Shown piece after piece: positions 18,635 to 26,815 of a DNA stretch of 38,678 nt; positions within the stretch are counted from its first letter, which is position 1, and the number at the start of each line of letters is the position of its first letter. Below the pieces are notes generated by a model. The model had not been told where the DNA came from. It saw only the letters and a list, made by a program, of their open reading frames with translations, and did not search any database. Origin of the DNA: a virus; IMG/VR virus record IMGVR_UViG_3300020438_000105, positions 1-38,678 of that record; one strand, given 5' to 3'. Position numbers and translations under genes: made by a program.

Positions 18635-20143
18635 ATGGCAGAAAATAACGGACTCTCATTATTTGGGTTCGAGATAAAAAGAAAGGGTCAACAAGAAGAA
18701 CCTATCAGACCATCATTTGTTCCAAATACAGATGAAGATGGTGCTGGTGTTATTCAAGCAGGTGGACACTTTGGAGCTTATCTTGACTTAGATGGAGATA
18801 AAGCCAAATCTGAAGTAGATTTAATTGTTAAATATAGAGATATCGCAACACAACCAGAGTGTGATGCTGCGATTGAAGATATTGTAAATGAATCTATATG
18901 TGGTGATTATAATGATGTACCAGTCAGATTGGTACTAGACGAAGTAGAAGCTTCTGATAAGATTAAAGAATCTGTACAACAAGAATTTGCAAAAATAATG
19001 TCATTATTGAATTTTAATTCATATGGACATGATATTTTCCGTAGATGGTATGTTGATGGAAGACTTCCATATCATATTATTATTGATGAAAAGAATCCAA
19101 AAGGTGGTATTAAAGAATTAAGATACATCGACCCAATTAAACTTAGAAAAGTAAAAGAAATTGAGGAAGAAAAGGATCCTAAAACTGGTGCTCAAATTAT
19201 TAAAAGTCAACAAGAGTACTTTTTATTTGAAGATAAGGCATTAGGTAAATATAACCAAGGCCTAAAAATACACCCAGATGCAATAGTTTATTGTACTTCA
19301 GGTGTACTTGATTCTAGTAGAAAACGAATTTTAAGTTTCTTACAAAAGGCTCTAAAACCAGTTAACCAATTAAGAATGATGGAAGACTCATTGGTTATCT
19401 ATCGTATATCAAGAGCTCCTGAAAGAAGAATATTTTATATTGATGTAGGTAACTTACCTAAAGGTAAGGCTGAAGAATATCTAAAAAATATCATGGGTCA
19501 GTATAGAAATAAAATGATTTATGATGCAAAGACAGGTGATATAAAAGATGATAAGAAACACATGTCAATGTTGGAAGATTTCTTCTTACCTCGAAGAGAG
19601 GGTGGCCGTGGTACTGAAATTACTACATTACCTGGTGGAGAAAATCTTGGTCAGATTGATGATATCATATACTTCCAAAAGAAACTATATAAATCACTTA
19701 ATGTTCCGGTTGATAGATTAGAACAAGAATCTGGATTTAACCTAGGTAGAGCAAGTGAAATATCAAGGGACGAAGTTAAGTTTAAGAAGTTTATTGATAG
19801 ATTAAGAAAGAGATTTAGTGATTTATTTATGCAAACACTTAAAACTCAGCTTTTACTAACAGGTGTTATCACTAAAGAAGATTGGGCCGAATGGAAAGAA
19901 AGCATTCAATTTAACTATATCGAGGATAACTATTTCTCAGAATTAAAAGAAGCTGAGATATGGAGAGAAAGGTTTGATATGTTAGGTTCAGTTGAAAATT
20001 ACTTAGGTAAGTTTATCTCTACGGAGTGGGTTACTAAAAATGTTTTAAAACTGGATGATGAAGAAATCAAGATTATGCAAGACCAGATTTCGAAGGAAAA
20101 AGAAGCTGGTGGTGATGAAGAAGATGATGACCTTGATTTTTAG
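18635..20143 (+). CDS. 20: Portal vertex protein gp20
   Basis: Portal ring subunit through which DNA enters and leaves the head, and initiator of prohead assembly in T4. Recognised from IVKYRDIATQPECDAAIEDIV-type start region (near residue 70), GRLPYHIIIDEKNPKGGIKE, KRILSFLQKALKPVNQLRMM, EDSLVIYRISRAPERRIFYI and VDRLEQESGFNLGRASEI. Length 502 aa against 524 in T4. Ends in an acidic tail (GGDEEDDDLDF). First gene of its own late unit, with a GAGG binding site. Confidence 0.95.
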   Translation: MAENNGLSLFGFEIKRKGQQEEPIRPSFVPNTDEDGAGVIQAGGHFGAYLDLDGDKAKSEVDLIVKYRDIATQPECDAAIEDIVNESICGDYNDVPVRLVLDEVEASDKIKESVQQEFAKIMSLLNFNSYGHDIFRRWYVDGRLPYHIIIDEKNPKGGIKELRYIDPIKLRKVKEIEEEKDPKTGAQIIKSQQEYFLFEDKALGKYNQGLKIHPDAIVYCTSGVLDSSRKRILSFLQKALKPVNQLRMMEDSLVIYRISRAPERRIFYIDVGNLPKGKAEEYLKNIMGQYRNKMIYDAKTGDIKDDKKHMSMLEDFFLPRREGGRGTEITTLPGGENLGQIDDIIYFQKKLYKSLNVPVDRLEQESGFNLGRASEISRDEVKFKKFIDRLRKRFSDLFMQTLKTQLLLTGVITKEDWAEWKESIQFNYIEDNYFSELKEAEIWRERFDMLGSVENYLGKFISTEWVTKNVLKLDDEEIKIMQDQISKEKEAGGDEEDDDLDF

Positions 20144-20155
20144 GATTTAAATTTT

Positions 20156-20163
20156 TATAAATA
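20156..20163 (+). promoter_or_regulatory. T4-type late promoter TATAAATA
   Basis: Exact late-promoter element between gp20 and gp67, 22 bp upstream of the gp67 ATG. No TATAAATA is seen before gp23, so this promoter probably serves the whole 67-68-21-22-23 unit up to the terminator at 23774. Confidence 0.82.
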
Positions 20164-20184
20164 TATACAAGAGGAAAAAATATA

Positions 20185-20349
20185 ATGAGTATTGAGAACG
20201 TAATTAATGATTTGAAAAAAGGCGATAATGTTAATGCTGGTAAAAACTTTAACACTGTTATGGCCGATAAACTTAGTGCTGCTTTAGACGCGAAGAAGAT
20301 TGAAATTGCATCTTCTATGGGTTCTAAAGAGACAAAAGAGGAAGAATAA
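20185..20349 (+). CDS. 67: Prohead core protein gp67-like, 54 aa
   Basis: Short gene located exactly where T4 has gene 67, between portal and gp68. It starts MSIENVINDLKKGDNVNAG and continues NTVMADKLSAALDAKKIEIA, the helical pattern seen at the start of many phage prohead core peptides, and ends in an acidic SKETKEEE tail. T4 gp67 (about 80 aa) is a scaffold core component that the gp21 protease degrades to internal peptides. A clear AGAGG binding site lies 10 nt upstream. The C-terminal EEE is notable as a possible target of a RimK-type ligase, but that is speculation. Confidence 0.75.
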   Translation: MSIENVINDLKKGDNVNAGKNFNTVMADKLSAALDAKKIEIASSMGSKETKEEE

Positions 20350-20352
20350 TTA

Positions 20353-20592
20353 ATGCTGTCTTTTGCTGAACTTAGAGAAAAGACTACTAAATTGGCATCT
20401 GGAGAAAAACAGGTAAAAGCCTATAGAGGTGGTAAAAGGAAAAAGTTAGATGTAGTTATTGCCAAGAAAGGTAATAAATTCTCCGCGTATATTGATGGAG
20501 AAAGGTTGGACGATAACTATAAAAATGCAAAAGACGCTGAAAAATCAGTAAATGATTTTATCAAGCTAATGGGCGAGGAAATAGAAGTATGA
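20353..20592 (+). CDS. 68: Prohead core protein gp68-like, 79 aa
   Basis: Small lysine-rich protein (MLSFAELREKTTKLASG, then YRGGKRKKLDVVIAKKGNKF and AYIDGERLDDNYKNAKDAEK) in the gene 68 position. The C-terminal half resembles a short beta-hairpin plus helix module found in marine-phage versions. T4 gp68 is longer (141 aa), so assignment rests mainly on position. The end overlaps gp21 as ATGA, giving coupled translation. Confidence 0.7.
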   Translation: MLSFAELREKTTKLASGEKQVKAYRGGKRKKLDVVIAKKGNKFSAYIDGERLDDNYKNAKDAEKSVNDFIKLMGEEIEV

Positions 20593-21245
20593 AGCTTATA
20601 GCAGAATACATAGAAACAGATTTAGATGTCATAGTTGAAAAAGCAGCTAATGGTAAAAAGAATCTGATTATTGAAGGCGTGTTTATGCAGGCCAACAAGA
20701 AAAATAGAAACGGTAGAGTGTACGAAAGAAAAGTACTTGAATCTGCCGTAAACAAATATATAAAAGAACAAGTTCAAACTGGTAGAGCGGTCGGAGAGTT
20801 AAATCACCCTGACGGACCGACTATTAATTTGGACAAAGTTTCACACAAAATTACCGACCTTAGATGGGAAGGTAATGATGTTGTTGGAAAGGCATCTATA
20901 CTGCAAACCCCTATGGGAAAAATAGTTGAAGGATTATTAGAAGGTGGTGTAAAGTTAGGTGTCTCTAGTCGTGGTATGGGAACTCTTGTACAAAAACAGG
21001 GCGTTCAACATGTTGGTGGCGATTTTATGCTATCAACCGTTGACATTGTTCAAGATCCATCCGCTCCTGAAGCCTTTGTAAATGGCATCATGGAGGGGGT
21101 AGATTGGGTCTGGAATAATGGTGTTCTAGTTGCACAAGAAATTGAATCAATTGAGACTGAAATAAAAGAATCAAAATTAGTATCGGGCGATACTGAAATT
21201 AGAGCCTTTAAAAATTTCCTCTCTAAACTAAACTCTAAACTATAG
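20589..21245 (+). CDS. 21: Prohead core scaffold protease gp21
   Basis: Maturation protease that removes the scaffold and trims capsid proteins. Conserved His73 in GELNHPDGPT, Ser126/Ser127 in LGVSSRGMG and Asp in VDIVQDPSAPEAFVNG fit the catalytic signature of the T4 gp21 family (a herpesvirus-assemblin-like serine protease). Length 218 aa against 212 in T4. Lies between core proteins and scaffold gp22, as in T4. Its likely cleavage site in gp23 is after MISE (see gp23). Confidence 0.93.
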   Translation: MKLIAEYIETDLDVIVEKAANGKKNLIIEGVFMQANKKNRNGRVYERKVLESAVNKYIKEQVQTGRAVGELNHPDGPTINLDKVSHKITDLRWEGNDVVGKASILQTPMGKIVEGLLEGGVKLGVSSRGMGTLVQKQGVQHVGGDFMLSTVDIVQDPSAPEAFVNGIMEGVDWVWNNGVLVAQEIESIETEIKESKLVSGDTEIRAFKNFLSKLNSKL

Positions 21246-21254
21246 GAGAAAGCT

Positions 21255-22382
21255 ATGTCAATCGACGATAATAAAATAGCCGATAACATACAAGAAGAGC
21301 AGACAGAAGAGCTCGTTGAGAATGATGAGATTGTTTTAGACGAGGATTCTCTTGTTGAAGGGAAAGACGAAGACGAAGTTGAAGAAGAAGAAGAGGAAGT
21401 AAAAGAGGAAACTCCTTCCGTTTCTATGCCTAAAACTAAGGCTGGAGTCATTCAAGCTGCTGTTGATATGTTAAAGAAAGCTAGAAAAGAAGATGCTCAA
21501 AAGCTTTATGCCAAAATGGCTAAAGTAGATGAGACTTCAGAAGAAGATTCAATTAAATCTGTTGATGATGCTAAGAAGAATGTTAAAAAAATGCCAGTAC
21601 CTGCAGGCAAAGGCGCCGACACCAATCACGGTGAAGTCGTTAAAGCTAAGGTAGAAAGTATTGATTTTGACGAAGATTTAGATGCGCTTATTTCAGAAGA
21701 AGCAACTCTTTCCTCAGAATTTAAAGGAAAGGCTGGTGCGATTTTTGAAGCGGTACTAACTTCTAAGCTCACTCAAGAGGTTGAAAGACTCGAAGCTGAA
21801 TATGCTCACAATTTGGAAGAAGAAGTAACTGAAGTTCAAACTTCACTTGTAGAAAAAGTAGATTCCTACTTGAACTATGTAGTTGAAAATTGGATGACAG
21901 AAAATGAAGTTGCCATCAATAACGGTTTAAGAACTGAAATTGCTGAAGAGTTCATGTCTTCATTACAAAAAGTGTTCGCAGAACATTATGTTCAAGTTCC
22001 TGATAGTAAAGTTGACCTTGTAGATGAATTATCTACATCTGTTACTGAACTAGAAGAAAGCTTAAACAAAACAACCGAAGAAAATATCAAACTTACTGAA
22101 TCTGTTTCTAATTTAGAAAGAGCTGAAGTGGTTAGAGAACAGTCTTCAGGGCTTGCTGAAACAGAGGCTGAGAAATTAGCATCTTTAGTAGAAGATATAG
22201 ATTACGATAACAAAGAAACTTTTGAAATGAAAGTTAAAACTGTTAAAGAATCTTACTTCAAAAAAGATATTACAGAATCAGTTGATGAAGTAGAAAGTAT
22301 CATTGGAAATGACGAGTCACCAGTTGACGTGTCTGACACAATGGCTAGATACACACAAGCTATTACTAAATTTAATAAATAA
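21255..22382 (+). CDS. 22: Prohead scaffold protein gp22
   Basis: Main scaffold of the prohead core. Almost wholly helical and highly charged, with coiled-coil heptads at about residues 165-300 (LTQEVERLEAEYAHNLEEEV; LEESLNKTTEENIKLTESVS). An acidic run of Asp/Glu occupies residues about 33-52. The C-terminal MARYTQAITKFNK matches the conserved end that contacts the shell. At 375 aa it is longer than T4 gp22 (269). Preceded by an AGGAG site and followed by gp23 after 25 bp. Confidence 0.92.
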   Translation: MSIDDNKIADNIQEEQTEELVENDEIVLDEDSLVEGKDEDEVEEEEEEVKEETPSVSMPKTKAGVIQAAVDMLKKARKEDAQKLYAKMAKVDETSEEDSIKSVDDAKKNVKKMPVPAGKGADTNHGEVVKAKVESIDFDEDLDALISEEATLSSEFKGKAGAIFEAVLTSKLTQEVERLEAEYAHNLEEEVTEVQTSLVEKVDSYLNYVVENWMTENEVAINNGLRTEIAEEFMSSLQKVFAEHYVQVPDSKVDLVDELSTSVTELEESLNKTTEENIKLTESVSNLERAEVVREQSSGLAETEAEKLASLVEDIDYDNKETFEMKVKTVKESYFKKDITESVDEVESIIGNDESPVDVSDTMARYTQAITKFNK

Positions 22383-22407
22383 TCTAAACATATAGGGGAA
22401 ACTAAAA

Positions 22408-23751
22408 ATGTTTAACGCAGATTCACAATTAATCGAAAAATGGGGTCCAGTTCTCGAGCACAATAGTGCTCCTGAAATCCAGGACCGTTACAAGAAAGCT
22501 GTTACAGCTAGATTGTTAGAAAACCAGGAAATTGCTCTAAGAGAGGAATCACACCAGGCACAAGGAAATATGATATCAGAAGCAGCTGCAGCCAACAACA
22601 TGGGCTCAGGTTCTGCTCCTAATAATATCGGAAAATTCGATCCTGTCTTGATTTCACTAGTTAGAAGAGCAATGCCTAACCTTATTGCATATGATATCGC
22701 TGGTGTTCAACCAATGACTGGTCCTACAGGACTTATCTTTGCAATGAAATCAAAATACGGCTCACAAGCTGGTGCAGAAGCATTGTTCGGAGAAGCAGAC
22801 ACTGATTTTTCAGGTGCTGGTACTCACAATGCATTAGTTACTGGTCTTGAAGGCGTAACTGACGCTACAGGTTCTAACTCTGACCTTTCAGACGAAGACA
22901 CAATCGGTGGAACAGGTATCGGTATCGCTACTGCTGCTGCTGAGAGACTTGGTGTTGGCGCTTCAGGCGACGGCGTATTTGGTGAAATGGCATTTACTAT
23001 TGAGAAATCAACTGTAACTGCTAAGTCAAGAGCTCTAAAAGCTGAGTACACAATGGAACTTGCTCAAGACCTTAAAGCTATCCACGGGTTGGATGCTGAA
23101 GGCGAATTGGCTAACATTCTATCTGCTGAAATCCTTGCGGAAATCAACAGAGAAGTTGTTAGAACAATTATGTTAAGAGCTAAGTTAGGTGCTCAACAAT
23201 CATCAGTCGCACTAAAAGGTGCTTTTGATGTTGCTACTGACTCAGATGGTAGATGGATGGTTGAGAAGTTCAAAGGACTTATCATGCAACTAGAAAGAGA
23301 AGCAAATATTATTGCTAAAGAAACAAGAAGAGGAAAAGGTAACTTTGTAATCTGTTCTTCTGATGTTGCTTCTGCTCTTGCAGCTGCTGGTATGATGGAC
23401 TACTCTCCTGCATTATCAACACAATTAAATGTTGATGATACTGGTAATACTTTTGTTGGTGTGCTTAACGGCAAAATGAAAGTATATATTGATCCATATG
23501 CTACTGGTGATTTCGCACTTGTTGGTTATAGAGGAAATAACCCATATGACGCAGGTTTATTCTACTGCCCATACGTTCCACTAACAATGGTTAAAGCCGT
23601 TGGTGAGAATGATTTCCAGCCAAGAATCGGATTCAAAACTAGATACGGAATGGTAGAAAACCCATTTGTATCTCTTGGAGATGTTTCATACAGTGCTAGA
23701 GGTAACCAATACTTCAGAATCTTTAGAGTAGACGACATAATGGTTGACTAA
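22408..23751 (+). CDS. 23: Major capsid protein gp23
   Basis: HK97-fold shell protein of T4-like phages. Diagnostic segments are LVRRAMPNLIAYDIAGVQPM, GPTGLIFAMKSKYG, KSRALKAEYTMELAQDLKAI, EINREVVRTIMLRAK, NFVICSSDVASALAAAG and YGMVENPFVSLGDVSYSARG. A probable gp21 cleavage site (I-S-E before A59) leaves a mature protein of about 389 residues. Length 447 aa against 521 in T4, in the range of marine relatives. An AGGGG site precedes the start; the unit is closed by the terminator just downstream. Confidence 0.97.
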   Translation: MFNADSQLIEKWGPVLEHNSAPEIQDRYKKAVTARLLENQEIALREESHQAQGNMISEAAAANNMGSGSAPNNIGKFDPVLISLVRRAMPNLIAYDIAGVQPMTGPTGLIFAMKSKYGSQAGAEALFGEADTDFSGAGTHNALVTGLEGVTDATGSNSDLSDEDTIGGTGIGIATAAAERLGVGASGDGVFGEMAFTIEKSTVTAKSRALKAEYTMELAQDLKAIHGLDAEGELANILSAEILAEINREVVRTIMLRAKLGAQQSSVALKGAFDVATDSDGRWMVEKFKGLIMQLEREANIIAKETRRGKGNFVICSSDVASALAAAGMMDYSPALSTQLNVDDTGNTFVGVLNGKMKVYIDPYATGDFALVGYRGNNPYDAGLFYCPYVPLTMVKAVGENDFQPRIGFKTRYGMVENPFVSLGDVSYSARGNQYFRIFRVDDIMVD

Positions 23752-23773
23752 TCATTAGTTTACACTAATTTCT

Positions 23774-23800
23774 AAGGGAGGCTTCGGTCTCCCTTTTTTT
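23774..23800 (+). terminator. Rho-independent terminator after gp23
   Basis: Stem AAGGGAG (23774-23780) and CTCCCTT (23789-23795), extended by a G-T pair and a C-G pair over a TTCG tetraloop, followed by a run of T to 23800. The best terminator in the window; it ends the head operon. Confidence 0.88.
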
Positions 23801-23804
23801 CTTG

Positions 23805-23812
23805 TATAAATA
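23805..23812 (+). promoter_or_regulatory. T4-type late promoter TATAAATA, very close to start codon
   Basis: Exact late-promoter element between the gp23 terminator and the gene at 23818. In T4 the start point lies about 6 nt after the element, which would fall at or next to the ATG, so the mRNA should have almost no leader. Confidence 0.78.
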
Positions 23813-23817
23813 CTACT

Positions 23818-24279
23818 ATGGTTACTTTAAATAAAAATTTCTTATCTCCAATTGGTTTTCAGTTCTCTATAGACAGAGCCAAATTCTCTAATATTGAATA
23901 CTTTTGTACTGGTATCTCATTACCAGATATTTCACTACCAGAAAGTCCACAGCCTTACAGAGGTGCAAATCTTGCATTTACAGGTGATAGATTACAGTTT
24001 GGTGATTTATCAATTACATTTAATGTTACAGAAGATATGGAAAACTATATTGAAACATTTAACTGGATGCATAGATGTATCAATGAAGTAGAGGATCAGA
24101 AAGAAGACGCTGAACTTATAATACTTAATAGTCATAATAATGTATCTAAAAAGGTGAAAATAAAAGACGTATTCCCAATATCACTATCCGAACTTGCATT
24201 TGATGTAAAGGGTACTGAAGTAGAATACTTACAAGCTACAGTAACATTTGCATACTCAACATACGAATTTGTAACATAA
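23818..24279 (+). CDS. Tail tube-fold protein, likely gp3 tail terminator homologue
   Basis: 153-aa protein resembling gp19 in layout: FLSPIGFQFSIDR, then CTGISLPDISLPESPQPYRG (cf. the CKAAQLPASVLSP region of gp19), FTGDRLQFGDLSITFNVTED (cf. AGDRTFEPWNITVINDTD) and a helix ENYIETFNWMHRC. The tube fold is shared in T4 by gp19, gp48 and gp54 and, more distantly, gp3. Its place right after gp23 and before uvsY is where cyanophages carry gp3, so a tail-completion role is likely. A second tube or baseplate-tube protein is the alternative. No Shine-Dalgarno is visible and the late promoter touches the start. Confidence 0.72.
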   Translation: MVTLNKNFLSPIGFQFSIDRAKFSNIEYFCTGISLPDISLPESPQPYRGANLAFTGDRLQFGDLSITFNVTEDMENYIETFNWMHRCINEVEDQKEDAELIILNSHNNVSKKVKIKDVFPISLSELAFDVKGTEVEYLQATVTFAYSTYEFVT

Positions 24280-24282
24280 CAC

Positions 24283-24311
24283 TTTACTTTTAAGGTAAAG
24301 TATGATATAAT
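24283..24311 (+). promoter_or_regulatory. Sigma70-type promoter for uvsY
   Basis: -35 TTTACT (24283-24288), 17-bp spacer, -10 TATAAT (24306-24311). The -35 lies in an inverted repeat ACTTTAC (24281-24287) / GTAAAGT (24295-24301). The predicted start point is within 1 nt of the uvsY ATG. Confidence 0.82.
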
Positions 24312-24318
24312 ATACATT

Positions 24319-24765
24319 ATGAATAATCTCGAACAAATACACAAAATGTGGAAAAAGGACTCTGAAATAGATGAAATGAATCTTGATGAGTCATCTAGGC
24401 AATCTGCCAAACTTCATTCTAAATACTTAGAACTACTAAGTGTTAATAGACTAAAACTAAAAAAACTCGATATGGACTTTAAGGTACTACTTAGAGACAA
24501 ATGGTCGCATTATAACGGCAAGTTAAGTCAAGAAGAATTAAACAAAAAAGGGTGGGAATATGACCCACTAAATGGTCTTACTGTACTTAAAGGTGATATG
24601 GATAAATGGTATGACGCAGACCCATTAATTCAAGAGCATCAAGCCAAAATGCAGTATTCACAAGAAATATGTGATATACTAAAAGAAATACTTGAAAACA
24701 TTAAATGGCGACATCAGAATATTAAAAATATGATTGAGTGGAGAAAGTTTACTAGCGGAATGTAA
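24319..24765 (+). CDS. uvsY: Recombination mediator UvsY
   Basis: Homologue of T4 UvsY, which loads the UvsX recombinase on gp32-coated single-stranded DNA. Helical 148-aa protein with the family pattern DESSRQSAKLHSKYLELLS, KLKKLDMDFKVLLRDKWSHY and a C-terminal HQNIKNMIEWRKF helix; T4 UvsY is 137 aa. Followed by uvsW with a TAATG overlap, the same pair as in T4. The upstream sigma70 promoter ends so near the ATG, with no Shine-Dalgarno, that translation is probably leaderless. Confidence 0.88.
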   Translation: MNNLEQIHKMWKKDSEIDEMNLDESSRQSAKLHSKYLELLSVNRLKLKKLDMDFKVLLRDKWSHYNGKLSQEELNKKGWEYDPLNGLTVLKGDMDKWYDADPLIQEHQAKMQYSQEICDILKEILENIKWRHQNIKNMIEWRKFTSGM

Positions 24766-26255
24766 TGGAAACATTAATTATCAAAAAGAAGAATGAGTCG
24801 TTCTTACACATAGAAACAGAACCAAGTATAGAAAGAGAACTTTCAGAACACTTTTGTTTCTTTGTCCCTGGATATAAATTTATGCCAGCATATCGTAATA
24901 GAATGTGGGATGGTAAAATTAGACTTTTTGACCAAAGAAAGAAAACAATGTATTGTGGCCTTTATGATTATATAAAAGAGTTTGCAGAAACTCGTGGTTA
25001 TAATATAGTAATAGATGACAATAAAAGATATGGTAATCCAAATGATAAACAGGAAGTAGATTTGGATTATATAACAAATGGTTTGTCTCTTACTGCTGGT
25101 GGTAATAAGATACAACCTAGAGACTATCAATTAGGAGCTTTAGAACATGCGTTATCAAATAAAAAAAGTTTATTATTATCACCTACTGCCTCGGGTAAAT
25201 CACTTATCATTTATATGGCTATCAGAGCCTTTCTGGATTCTAGTAATCTTAATGTACTCATTATTGTTCCAACTACATCACTAGTTGAACAAATGTATTC
25301 TGACTTTGCAGATTACTCAAAGACAGATGATTGGTCTACAGAAGATAATTGCCATAAAATATATTCAGGTCGCGAAAAATTTAATCTATCTCAAAGAGTT
25401 ATTATTACTACATGGCAGTCTGTTTATAAACTACAGGCAAAATGGTTTGAAGATTTTGGTATGGTTATAGGCGATGAGGCACATCAGTTTAAGGCAAAGT
25501 CACTTACTTCTATTATGGAAAAATGTACTAATGCTGAGTATCGTATGGGCACTACAGGAACACTTGACGGAACACAGACACACCAGTTAGTATTAGAAGG
25601 ATTATTTGGTCCTGTACATAGAGTTACTACTACTAAAAAACTTATAGATAATAAGGATCTTGCTGAACTAAATATTAATATACTTCTTTTAAAATATAAA
25701 GACGAGTTTTGTAAGACCAAAAGAGATTATCAAACAGAGATGGACTTTATAGTTAAGTATGGTCCTAGAAATAATTTTATTGCTAATCTTGGAGTTAAGA
25801 GCGAAGGTAATACTCTTATATTGTTTCAATATGTTGAGAAACATGGAAAACCACTACATGACTTGTTAAAAGATAAAGTTGAGAAAGACAGAAAACTTTT
25901 TTATGTTTCTGGCGAGACAGATGTAGATACTAGGGAGAAAGTTCGTGAGATTACTGAAACACAATCCGATGCCATTATTGTTGCTTCCATGGGTACCTTT
26001 TCTACTGGTATTAATATTCGTAATCTTCATAACATTGTCTTTGCTAGTCCATCTAAAAGTCAAATTAGAGTCCTTCAGTCAATAGGTAGAGGATTAAGAA
26101 AATCTGTTAATGGTAAACCTACTACAATATATGATGTTGCAGACGATTTACATTGGAAGAGTAGAAAGAACTATACACTACAACACGCAGCAGAACGCAT
26201 AAAAATTTATAGTAAGGAAAGATTTTCGTACAAAGTTTACGATATAAATATATAG
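24765..26255 (+). CDS. uvsW: DNA/RNA helicase UvsW
   Basis: Superfamily 2 helicase that unwinds branched DNA and R-loops and shifts T4 from origin-dependent to recombination-dependent replication. N-terminal DNA-binding region (FVPGYKFMPAYRNRMWDGKI, residues 33-52), Q-like PRDYQ (118-122), Walker A SPTASGKS (139-146), motif II DEAH (237-240), motif III TGTLDG, and motif VI QSIGRGLRKS (438-447). Length 496 aa against 503 in T4. Confidence 0.94.
   Translation: METLIIKKKNESFLHIETEPSIERELSEHFCFFVPGYKFMPAYRNRMWDGKIRLFDQRKKTMYCGLYDYIKEFAETRGYNIVIDDNKRYGNPNDKQEVDLDYITNGLSLTAGGNKIQPRDYQLGALEHALSNKKSLLLSPTASGKSLIIYMAIRAFLDSSNLNVLIIVPTTSLVEQMYSDFADYSKTDDWSTEDNCHKIYSGREKFNLSQRVIITTWQSVYKLQAKWFEDFGMVIGDEAHQFKAKSLTSIMEKCTNAEYRMGTTGTLDGTQTHQLVLEGLFGPVHRVTTTKKLIDNKDLAELNINILLLKYKDEFCKTKRDYQTEMDFIVKYGPRNNFIANLGVKSEGNTLILFQYVEKHGKPLHDLLKDKVEKDRKLFYVSGETDVDTREKVREITETQSDAIIVASMGTFSTGINIRNLHNIVFASPSKSQIRVLQSIGRGLRKSVNGKPTTIYDVADDLHWKSRKNYTLQHAAERIKIYSKERFSYKVYDINI
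26243..26250 (+). promoter_or_regulatory. Possible late promoter TATAAATA at the end of uvsW
   Basis: Exact TATAAATA inside the last codons of uvsW, 6 bp before the ATG at 26257. It could start a leaderless late mRNA, but such AT-rich octamers also occur by chance in coding DNA here. Confidence 0.35.
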
Positions 26256-26256
26256 T

Positions 26257-26670
26257 ATGATCATAAGACAATTTAAATTACTTAATGGTGACGATATAAT
26301 TGCTGTAATGCAAACTAAGAATGTCGACAATTATATTATAGAAAGACCAGTTATGGTTACAACTCATATGTTTGGACATATTACTTTTGATCACTGGTTT
26401 CCTCTTTCGTCCCAAAAAATATTTAAATTATATAAGAATAGATGTATACAGCATGTTCCTATTGATGAAGATATACAAGAAGCATATACTAAGTTTATTT
26501 TAAATTCTCAGAAAAAGCAACAGTTTAAAGTCCAAAGTCCGGACCAACTTTTAAAAGCTTTGGTAGATAAAAATGATCAATACACTAAAATGATAGAAGA
26601 TGAACTAGAAATTTCAACCGATGATGACTCTGATTTAGTCTCAGATACAGAGGAACCAACGATACATTAG
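26257..26670 (+). CDS. Sm/SH3-like small protein of unknown function, 137 aa
   Basis: Begins one base after the uvsW stop. The first 55 residues (RQFKLLNGDDIIAVMQTK, YIIERPVMVTTHMFG) have the five-strand pattern L-x-(N/T)G-(D/E)-x-(I/L)-x-A of small Sm-like or SH3-like phage proteins; a charged helix and acidic tail follow (STDDDSDLVSDTEEPTIH). Similar small proteins are common between uvsW and gp55 in marine T4-like phages. No Shine-Dalgarno is clear, so it depends on coupling to uvsW or on a leaderless transcript. Function is unknown. Confidence 0.7.
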   Translation: MIIRQFKLLNGDDIIAVMQTKNVDNYIIERPVMVTTHMFGHITFDHWFPLSSQKIFKLYKNRCIQHVPIDEDIQEAYTKFILNSQKKQQFKVQSPDQLLKALVDKNDQYTKMIEDELEISTDDDSDLVSDTEEPTIH

Positions 26671-26766
26671 TTTGGTATACCTCTAACCTCCCGGTTGACT
26701 TATATATTATATCACAAAAAGAGCAGTTTGTAAAGTGTTTTTTGAAAAAAAATGTAAAAAAAATGG

Positions 26767-26795
26767 TTTACTTTTATTAAAAAGTGTAGTATAAT
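26767..26795 (+). promoter_or_regulatory. Sigma70-type promoter for gp55
   Basis: -35 TTTACT (26767-26772), 17-bp spacer, -10 TATAAT (26790-26795). GTAAAGTG at 26730-26737, about 30 bp upstream, is the reverse complement of the CACTTTAC word found at the -35 of four other promoters here. The rest of the gap 26671-26766 is AT-rich with no gene. Confidence 0.8.
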
Positions 26796-26815
26796 ATAAC
26801 ATTATGGAGAAAAAA

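Noticed and set aside
21050-21451. Minus-strand frame of 133 codons, Ser-rich, opposite gp21/gp22
   Set aside because: It is the complement of acidic GAA/GAT/GAC-rich coding DNA, spans two well-supported genes and has no start signals.
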